A stretch of DNA of 9,539 bases from Clostridia bacterium (GTDB lineage Bacteria > Bacillota > Clostridia > Christensenellales > Borkfalkiaceae). The DNA lies in NCBI GenBank assembly GCA_900769565.1, contig CAAGHC010000012.1, forward strand, positions 1 to 9,539, read 5' to 3'. The notes under the pieces are model-generated. The model made no database searches, was not told where the DNA came from, and saw nothing but the letters and a program-made list of their open reading frames with translations. Below, in pieces: positions 1 through 9,500 of this stretch. Each line of letters starts with the position of its first letter. The first letter of the stretch is position 1. The position numbers and the translations under genes were made by a program.

Positions 1-496
1 AAATTTCTAATCCCGTATGGTGACGGTGCACGGTAGGATTAGCAGGGTTTTCAAACTGTTGCGGAACGAAAACGTTCTTATCTTCAGCCTGCATTTTTAA
101 GGCGAGTTTTAAACACCTATCTATACAGTCACCGATATTACCGTCGTCGTGAACTAAAATAACTTCCGCCCCGTAATGGCGAACGAGTTTGCGTCTTTCT
201 TCACTTACCGAGTCGGGCATAATTATAACGGTTTTATACCCCCTAACCGCACCAACAAGTGCTAAACCTATACCTTGATTACCACTAGTCGGCTCAACGA
301 TAATCGTGTCTTTACCTATAAGCCCTTTCTTTTCCGCATCTAAAATCATGTTGAGTGCGGTTCGGGTTTTAATCGAACCGCCCACGTTTAAGCCTTCAAA
401 CTTAACTAATATCTCGGCAGAATTTGGCTCTACCATCTTGTTAAGTCTTATTATCGGGGTGTGCCCCACTGCATCGAGTACGTCTTTAAAAATCAT
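1..496 (-). CDS. Cysteine synthase family PLP-dependent enzyme, N-terminal 165 residues (cut by the window edge)
   Basis: Fold-type II PLP enzyme of the cysteine synthase/CysK family. Members usually make L-cysteine from O-acetylserine (or O-phosphoserine) and sulfide in the cytoplasm. The visible part shows GHTPIIRL at residues 11-18, the PLP-lysine signature VGGSIKTR at 38-45 with Lys43, the substrate-loop signature EPTSGNQGIG at 68-77, and GYKTVIIMPDSVSEERRKL followed by HYGAEV. Relatives are about 300 residues long, so a little over half is present; the glycine-rich phosphate-binding loop lies beyond the edge. The ATG at 494-496 is chosen because AGGAAG sits 7 bases upstream and the family N-terminus begins here. 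The gene starts 20 bases after the stop of the giant gene, so the two are probably cotranscribed. Oddities: SIKTR replaces the usual SIKDR/SVKDR, GNQG replaces GNTG, and NVGG replaces NPGG/NPTG, so the substrate may differ from classical CysK. The family call is firm; the exact reaction is not. Confidence 0.93.
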   Translation of the reverse strand, partial: MIFKDVLDAVGHTPIIRLNKMVEPNSAEILVKFEGLNVGGSIKTRTALNMILDAEKKGLIGKDTIIVEPTSGNQGIGLALVGAVRGYKTVIIMPDSVSEERRKLVRHYGAEVILVHDDGNIGDCIDRCLKLALKMQAEDKNVFVPQQFENPANPTVHRHHTGLEI

Positions 497-503
497 AATA
501 TAT

Positions 504-509
504 CTTCCT
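504..509 (-). promoter_or_regulatory. Ribosome binding site of the cysteine synthase-like gene
   Basis: On the minus strand the sequence AGGAAG lies 7 bases before the ATG at 496-494, a normal Shine-Dalgarno spacing. It falls inside the 20-base gap after the giant gene's TAA. That gap has no room for a terminator hairpin or a promoter, so the downstream gene is probably read from the same transcript. Confidence 0.8.
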
Positions 510-516
510 GTCCGTC

Positions 517-3500
517 TTAATTTAATTGTTCTACTTTCAATATGCCATATGTGTAGGTAATTTCATAGTTATGAGTAACGTCGTTCCCTTGAGCATCAAA
601 AATATTTACCTCAAAACTGTTATACGCTTCACCATAGCCCTCTACCTTACCAGTAAAGATTGCCTTTTTATAGTGTCCCTTAACAAGTACACCACTTGAC
701 AAGTCACAGTCTTCATAAGTAAGGACCATTCCATCTTCTTCGCTAAACACCGTCATACTACCACTAGTAAATCCAACTTTCTTTCTAACTATTTCGAGCA
801 TTTGAATACCCTCTTTAAGTGCAAAAGCCACGTCTTTGGTCTTATCAACGCCGTCTATCTTGATGGTTACGCCTTTTAAGAATTCGTTCTCGTCCATTCT
901 ACCTACGTCAACTAATCCTTTAACTTTAGTATAGTCGAATTCCACCGTGACACGTTCTTTTTCAACGCCAACCGTTTCATAAACTAATACTTTAGTAGAT
1001 TTTATATAGTTCTTTTCTTTGCCGTCGTAAGTTCTAACGTATCTACTTGCGTTTTCAATATCTAAAACTATTAAACATTCACCTATACATATTCTACCAC
1101 TGTAAGCCTCAATATCAAACCGTGCTGTCACGTCTTCGCCTTTGGGGTCAAGTATTTGTAGGTTTTCAATCTCCGATTGACATTCACCTATGCCAACCTG
1201 TTCACCTGATATTATAGCGATAAACTTATATCCTTGTTCTTTAAGTTCACTAACTAACGTTCCACTTTGAGCATCTTCAACGTCACTCGGTGGGCCAAGC
1301 CTATCAACCTTTGAAATACTATCGAACAAGTCAACGGGCTTAACTTTAATGAGAACTTTTTCCTCTTCTGGAACGTCTGGAATTTCGCCTTCGCCATCCA
1401 TATTACCGTTGCCGTCACCAGGTATATCATTACCACCGTCGGGCATCATGCTACCCGTAACTTCTACGTTAATCCAGCCTAGGCCTTCGATATAAACTTC
1501 AACCCAAGCGTGACCTATCCTTCCGTCAATTTCCTTTTCTTGCCCTACTTCATTAGCGCCTACGTTTAACATATAACCCGTAGTGTAACGCGCAGGGATA
1601 CCAAGCGCTCTATAAAGCATAGTCGCAGTCGTCGCATAGTGAACACAAATTGCGCCATCATCTTTTGCTCTGTCTAGGAATTCTAATACTACGTTATCGC
1701 TTTCATAAGGCAAGTATTCTAGATTGTAAGTTACCCTTTCGCTTACGAAGTTCGCAACTTTATTAATAAGGTTATCGTCACCTGGCTTGATTCCAGAAGG
1801 TGCAAGATATTCGTTCAATAACGTTTGCTTAAAGGTTAATCCGATATTCAAATATTTCTCTTTAACGAATTTACTATACTCTTCATTCTTCGCGTAAGGA
1901 TTATGCGATAGTTCTTGACCTTGATAATCGTAGTAAATGAACGAATATTCGGTTAAGTTAGATTTAACCGCCACGTCATTTAAGGATGCACTGTTGCCGT
2001 TTTCTGCTACAAAGTAAGGTATTAACATGTTTCCGGCTTTATCGTATTTTATTTCTATACTGTTTGCCTTTGCATTCGAAACTTGAAGTGCGCTACCCGT
2101 TAAATACAAGGGGTTAATCAACGTTTCTTGGTCGTACGCTTGTGCCTTATCCCAATCTACCGTACCGTTATAAACACCAAAGCTTTCGTCCCTTAAATAG
2201 ATAGTTCCCGCCTTGTCAGACGTAACGTAGAAATACCAAGGCTCCATGGGGTCGCCACCTTCACCAGGCTGGTCACCATTGCCACCACTACCACTACCGC
2301 CGTTGCCGTCGCCAGGAATGTCGTTACCACCGTCGGGCACTAAACCACCCGTAACTTCTACGTTAACCCAACCTATACCGATAACGTAAACTTCTACCCA
2401 AGCATGACTTACTCTTCCATCAACCTCGTTTTCACCGATAGTTGCATCTACTCTATATCCCGTTGTATAACGTGCAGGAATACCGAGTGCTCTATAGAGC
2501 ATGGTCGCCGTCGTCGCGTAATGAACACAGATTGCTCCGTCTTCTTTTTCACGATTTAAGAAGTCTATTACTACGTCACCTTCGTATTCTTTATACTCTA
2601 GATTGTAATCTACTTTTTCACTTACGTGAACTGCAACCTTATTGATAAGGTCGTCGTCATCTTTAGTAATACCTACACTTGCAAGATAAACTAGCAATTC
2701 TTGTTTAAACGTATCATTAATCGTTAAGTAATTATTCCTTACAAATTCCGCATACGCTTCTTCATCTATTAAGTAATTAACGTTAGACAATTCCTGACCT
2801 TCAAACTCGTAATAAGTAAGCAAATATTCTTCGAGTGTAGAATCAATGAATATATCGTTTTGCATTGTAAACGTGCCACCGTCAGCCATAAAATACGGTA
2901 TCAACTTTTTACTGTCTTTATCGTATCTAATCAATATTTCGTGCGCGCTTGCCCCTGCATCTTTAAGTGCACTACCCGTAAAGAATAAGGGGTTAATACT
3001 TCCGTTTCCATCGTATTCAGTAGCAGTTTCCCAAGCCACAGTTCCGTTATAATTACCAAAACTTTCGTTTCTTAAATAAATTACGCCGTCTTTATCTACT
3101 GTGATGTAGAAGTACCAAGGCTCATCATCTTCGCCGGGGTTATCGCCACCGCCTTCACCGGGGTTGTCGCCACCGCCTTCGCCAGGATTATCGCCACCGC
3201 CTTCGCCGGGATTATCAGGGTCTTCTACAATTTCAAGTTCACCAGGTTCAACCGTTATGTTGTAATATTCACTAACGTCGTTACCTTCGCTATCTTCAAC
3301 CTTAAAGGTTAGTTCGTTTGCGCACTTACCTATTTCTGTAATAGACGTTGCACTAGCGATTACTAACTTATGTCCTTCAAGCAATTTTTGTTTAACTTCT
3401 TCGGTGTTATAATCACAACCTTCTATAATACAACTGTGCTCATTACCATCGTAAATCCAAGTGTGTGAGTTGTTAGAAATGTAAATTTCTATCGGCTCAA

Positions 3501-6500
3501 CAGTTAGCGTTCCGTAATCTACAACTAGAACGTCATAATACTCGGTAAAGTCGTTGCCCTCACCGTCAATCACCTTAAAGGGTGCAGGTTTATTTAGCGT
3601 GCTACCAATCTCGGTTATCTTACCGTGTTCCTTGGTCGTATCAATCACTAATTTATGGCCATCAAGCAAATCAAAATACTCTATAGAGTCATAAATCAAC
3701 TTGTCGTTACCGTATTCTAAATCGTCGTAATGTTCAAGCCCGTCATACGTCCAAACACGGTCGTTAGTTTTTTCAACGCGAACCGTACGTTTAAATACCG
3801 TTAGCGTACCGTTGGTATAATCTACTACTTCATAGTTTGCCGTAACGTCTTCATCAAGCGTATCTAATACCTTGAACGAGTCTAGAACGTACTCGTTAGC
3901 ACTGCTACCCGGAACAAGTTGTTCGCCCACGGTTTCTACAGTAAGTACGTGACCACCAACTAATCTGTCTGCCGTTACCGCATTACTAGTCAAAGGCGTA
4001 CCGTCGTAAACCTTTTCAGCATTTTCTATCGTTAAATTAATCTTACGTTTAGTAACTATAAGTTCACCAAGGTCTTTTTCTGCTATAACGTAGTTGTCTG
4101 AAACGTCAGTCAACACGTCTTCTATCAATGCATAAACTTTCCATTCGCTAGCAATGTCGTTTTCACTACTACCAGCGTTAGTTTGCGAACCTATGGTATA
4201 ACCATCAAACTCATGTCCGTCAAGTAATCCTTCAACTGTAAAGTTCGGATTAGTTAAAGGCGTACCATCGTATTCCTTACTATCCCCTTCAGTGATAATC
4301 TTTAGCGAGATGGGCGTAATGGTTAATTTACCCCATACGATTTCGCTAGTGTCAATCACGTAGTTTTGTCCATCGTTACCGTCGTCAATTATAAATCTAA
4401 CAACGTTGTCAACTTCGCCTTCGTTAATGTATGTTACACAACCCTTTTCATCAAAATTAACGTCTACTTTAAGAGTATCACCGCTAGCAATTGTGTACCA
4501 TTGATTTTCCTTTAACGTAAGAACGTCGTTAGTATAAATTCCGTCATTGCCGTTTACGTTATCGCCTTCGTAGTGGGTCAAAGCATCAAACGACCATTCG
4601 CAGTCATGCGACTTAACAATCTTAATTGTACGCTGAACGATAGTAATTGTACCTTTTACGAAATCAAGTTCATAATTAGCAGTAACGTCATTACCGTTTT
4701 GGTCTTTTATAACAACCGAAGTAATTACGTTATCCACGCTACCAACGTTTCTAATCTTACTATTTTGGTCGAATTCTACACTATCAATATAATGTTCTTC
4801 AGCAAGATGTTTTTCACCAACGGTATAGAGTTTAAGCGTTTGTTCCGTGCCGTTATAAATATTTTCTGCAGAGCTTGCAGTTATTTTAATGTAACGTTTA
4901 TTTACTGTGAAAGTTTGCTTATTGTAGGTTATTTGATAGTTATTGCTCTTGTCTACGTTTCCATCTTTTACCAAAAGCACTGTTTGGTTAATTTCATCAT
5001 TAACAACAGCGTTTACTTTGGTAGAATTTTCTTGGTCAATTATAAGCGTGTGAGTTGCTTTTGCCAAGCCAAAATATTCTTTGCCGTTAACTTCGCCAAC
5101 GGTTAAATCTTCCGTAGTATAGCCGTTACAAGACGCACAAATAATATCGTAATCAGAATGTTCTGCACCGCAATAATGGTCCTTACCGTCGTACGTCCAA
5201 GTATGTTCGTGCGTAGTAACGTAAATCGGGCGCTTGGTTATGGTTAACGTGCCGTGTTTCCATTCAATAGCGTAGTTATTTAAAGAAATTTCGCTATAGT
5301 CGTTATGCGTGTCGACAATCTTAATTTCGATAAATTGATTATTTTCCGATTGACTAACGTCCGTGATAGTTGTGGACTTAATTACGTTCATCTCGTGTCC
5401 ATTAACTAAATAATATTCACCTACGTAATTATTTTCACCATCAACGGTATAACTGTAATTTGTACAAGATAGCGCATCACCGTCGTAAATTTTGCTTTCG
5501 CTAGCAGTAGTTATGTAAATAGTTCTCTTTTCTACCGTTAAAGTACCTTCTTCTTTAGTTACTTTATAGTTGTTTGGATTACCCGAAACAAACTCGTAAT
5601 CAAAAGTGTTTTTAGAACTACCCACTTCGGTTTGCTTACCCGTAACGTTTACATCTATACTATCATCACCGCAAAGTCCCGTAACAGCATTTCCTATATT
5701 GATAAGTGGTTTAGCATCGTAAACCTTGTTGTCGCTTACGGTAGAAAGCGTTATGTCTTTCTTTTTAATGGTTAACTTATTGTCAATCATTATGTAAGTT
5801 ATATTTAGGCTTACGTCTTCGCCCTTATACATAAATACGGGTGTACCACTTAACGTATTTTGGTACTCGCCAGCATCAGTTCCTATAGCACCACTAGTGG
5901 TTACGTTTTCAACGGTAAGTCCGTCAAACCCACCTATGAGTTCAAAACCTTCTACCGAATGCTCTTCGCCGTCGTAAGTCACTTCGTCACCATTAGCAAC
6001 TATCTTAACTTCAAGGCTAATTATATGAAGTACACCGTCTATAATTTCAATGTTGTAATTATCCTTTAAGTTATACGTTTTGTCGTGCTCTACTACCGTA
6101 GTTTGTTCGTTTTTAGTTACGATTAAATCAGCAACTGTGCTAGTAACGTCAAGCTCGTAATCGCCAACCTCCGTTCCCCTTGCGGGCACGGTAGTAACAC
6201 CGTTAAGAACTTCGCCAGTAACCACACCACTAACGTCGAAGCCGTCTAACGTTTGCTCTTCACCTGTGTAGGTTTTAGTATCGACTTTACCATTTATACG
6301 AACGGTTTTTTTGTTAACTTTAAGCGTGCCAACTTTAACGGTAATCTTAAACGATTCATTACCGCCGTCGTAAATTGCAATGCCGTCTACGTAATCTGAT
6401 ACGTCAAATTCAATCTCTTGAATTACAATATCGCTTGCATTATATATGATTACTTTAGTTGTATAATTGTTGCTAGTATCTACGTTTGTTTGCGAGCCAA

Positions 6501-9500
6501 AAGTTTCGGTTATCACGTGGTAGCCGTTGGGAAGTTCTCCGTCAGTTATCCTTCCACCGTCGGTAATCGTGCCGTCTTGCGAGATAACCCCACCTTCACT
6601 AGTAAGCGGTGTTCCGTCGTAAGTCTTATAAGTACTGTTTGCAGTTATAGTAATTGCGCGTTCAATAACTTTAAGCGTGCCGTAAGCGTTAACTACAACG
6701 TTGTAGTTATGCGTTACGTTTATTCCGCCGTCCATTACCTTAAAGGTAAATACGTTGTCTATTTCGCCTACCTCAAATATGCTTGCAAAATACTCGTTTT
6801 CATCAACGCGCAAACTGTGGCCTGCTACTAGGTCACTAAACTCTATCGTTTGGTCGTCTATGATTTTTTCGCCACTTTCTAAAGTATAATCAGTCGAACC
6901 ACAAACACAGCAGTTTATAACTTCTCCGTCGTAAACGTGAACGTGACTGTGCGTGCTCGTAACAAATACGTTACGTCTGGTGATTGAAAGCGTGCCTAAT
7001 TCCACAACCGAAATATCGTAGTTGTCGGTTAAGTTGTAGATATTGCCATTATAAACTTCACTGCTATTATCGTGCTCGTCAATTACCTTAAACGTAAATT
7101 CGTTGTATTCAGGGTTTGCTATAAAATCTCTATACTCGGTTACGTTAGCATACGGTTTACTATTATCAAGCACGAGTGCATGGTCTAATACTAGCGTTTC
7201 AGAGTCTATCGTAAGGTCCGCGTTAGTATACTTGCTCTCGTCATAATGACTATATCCGTCGTAGGTCCATTCGTGAGTGTGCGTTTTTGCTATCAAAATA
7301 GGTCTTTTATCGATTGATAGTAAACCACAAGTTAAATCAATTATATAGTTATAGTTATAGCGGTAACCCGTTTGGTCGAGTTCTTCTCCGTCCACGGTAA
7401 TATTGAACGTAAGCACGTTTTGAACGTTGTTGCAAACGTTTTTAACCTTCGTGCTATCTACTACGCTAAAGTTATGCCCACTTACGGGGTGTTCATTTAT
7501 TTCAGCGCTCGTAAATGCAAAATCTTGTTGTTCGTGCTCGTTACCGTCGTAAACTTGGTCAATCAAATCACTACTAGTAATTTTAACCGTACGCGGAATT
7601 ATGGTCAAAGTACCATAACAACTTTCATTAACGATTACGTCGTAATTTGACATAACCGAATTTTCACCGTCACTAATATCCCAGTCTTCAAACGTGTTAG
7701 CAACGGGTAAATATTCAGACAAGTACTCGCCGTTTTTCCAAGTTACGCTAGTCGCACTTCCCGTAACGGTTGCCGTTGCATAATGTAAATAGTTGCCGTC
7801 TTTTACTAGTAAAGGATAATCTTCTACAGCTTCAAGTTTAACAACTTCACAGGTGAGAGCCGTAGCGTCGTAAGTCTTTTCGTCACTTTCAGAAACTATT
7901 CTTACAGGACGTGGGTTAACGGTAAGTTTTCCCGTTTCTGCTGTTACGATAAAGTATTCGGTTACGTCTTCTTCTATACCGCCACCGATATAGTAAACCT
8001 TAACTGATTGCTCGTCTATCTCGTTGACTACAAAATCAACTTCACCACCAACTATTCCATCCTTCCACTTAACGTCGGTAATAGTTCCTAAGGTCTTGGC
8101 GGTAACAAAGTATTTTTCAAAACCTTCGTCTAGTATTTCTATTTCTCTTTCATTACAAGTTAAAGGCTGTGCATCGTAAATCTTACTCTTATCAATAGGT
8201 TTAATAGTTATGCTTTCAGGTATAACTGTTAGCGTTCCATAGTTAGCAACTTCAACCGTGTAATTTTCATTTTTAGTATCGTCGCTATTTACAACTATAA
8301 ATTTTAACTCGTTATCTTTTTCGCCAACTTCCCTAATCTTCGTATATTCACTAATCTTTAGTTTATGACCGAACTCAAGGTCTAAAAGTGAATAGTAAAC
8401 GTTTTCTACTATATTAAGGTCCTCGTTATCGTATACTTTTTTGCACCCTGAAAGAATACAAGCTTCATCACCATCTTGATGCTCTACACCATCAAAATAC
8501 CAATCGTGGCTATGCGTGGTGCTTACTTGTAAGGTACGAACGTTTATAGTAAGCGTGCCGTATTTCCATTCAATAGCATAGTTGGATAAAGAAACCTCAT
8601 TGCCACTATTAAACGTATCTATGATTTGGAAATCACTAAACTTGTTGTTGCCAAGTGCCGTATCTTTAACCTCGGTCACTTCTGTCGACTTAATGACTTT
8701 TATATCATGCCCGTCTACTAAATAATATTCGCCCAAGTAATTATCTTCATCATCAACGGTGTACGTCCACTCGCTATCTTTATGCGTCTCGCCGTCATAA
8801 ACCCATTCTTCACTAGCAGTCGTAACGTAAATTGCTCTTGGCGTAATAGTTAACGTACCAGGATTTTCTTCTTCGTATTCAATTGAATAGTTGTTTCCGT
8901 CGTTGCCGTCATCTACTACGTAGGTTATTACGTTTACGATAGACGCTACCTGTCCGTTAACTATCTTAACGTCAGTCATGGTCGTATTTGTTAATACAAC
9001 CAAAGTATGGTCTAGTACTAATCCTTCACCACCGATTATACATTCGGTATTTTCTCCGTCGTGCGTTAACTCACAACCACAAGGCGCTACGCCACTATGC
9101 ACTTCCCCATCATAAGTCCATTCGTGCGAAAGCGTAGTTATATGAATGTGCCTTTGATTAATGGTAAGCGTGCCTGAAACGTATTCTACGATATTATAGT
9201 TGTTCGTTACGTCGTTATCTTCATTATCTGTTATAGTAATGTTTTCTATATTGATAAATTTATGCTCGTATTCTCCAGCGTTTACGGCACTTATTTCATT
9301 AGTTTGCGCATTGATTTCGTGTCCAAACTTTTCGTCTACTAGCCCTACACTAGTAAAGCCACTTACCGAATGTTCTTGCCCGTCGTACGTTACCTCGTCG
9401 CTATTTGCAGTTAAACTTAACTCTCTCTTATGTATGGTTAATTTGCCTGCTACTTCATCAGTTATTTCGTAGTTGCCCCACGAATTATCTCCGTTCGCTT

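Noticed and set aside
497..516. Terminator or promoter between the two genes
   Set aside because: Only 20 bases, with no inverted repeat or T-run and no -35/-10 pair; only a ribosome binding site fits.
306..560. Plus-strand open frame across the two genes' junction
   Set aside because: It is antisense to the conserved PLP-lysine region of the cysteine synthase-like gene, which is clearly the real coding strand.
520..600. LPXTG or other sortase signal at the end of the giant protein
   Set aside because: The last residues form a complete Ig-like strand ending EQLN, with no LPXTG-like motif, hydrophobic stretch or basic tail.
1453..3123. Cysteine peptidase of another family (papain or NlpC/P60)
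   Set aside because: The order and context of GAICVHYA, GIPAR, GHAWVEVY and GWxNVEVT fit the transglutaminase-like core; NlpC/P60 and papain motifs around Cys and His are different.
3130..3216. Short regular repeats as a CRISPR array
   Set aside because: There are no unique spacers; the units are contiguous, in frame, and encode a Gly/Pro/Glu linker.
4573..5106. Plus-strand open frame of 177 codons
   Set aside because: It lies wholly opposite conserved YDG units, its product shows no known motif and is rich in Phe, Asn and Val as expected from the antisense of such repeats, and no good ribosome binding site is apparent.
6418..6831. Plus-strand open frame of 137 codons
   Set aside because: Antisense to units 9 and 10 of the array, with no recognisable domain and composition typical of a shadow frame.
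9100..9102. GTG that could serve as the start of the giant gene
   Set aside because: The frame continues upstream to the window edge without a stop, and the bases there encode a normal YDG unit (HEWTYDGEVHSG spans the GTG). No ribosome binding site is needed or evident.
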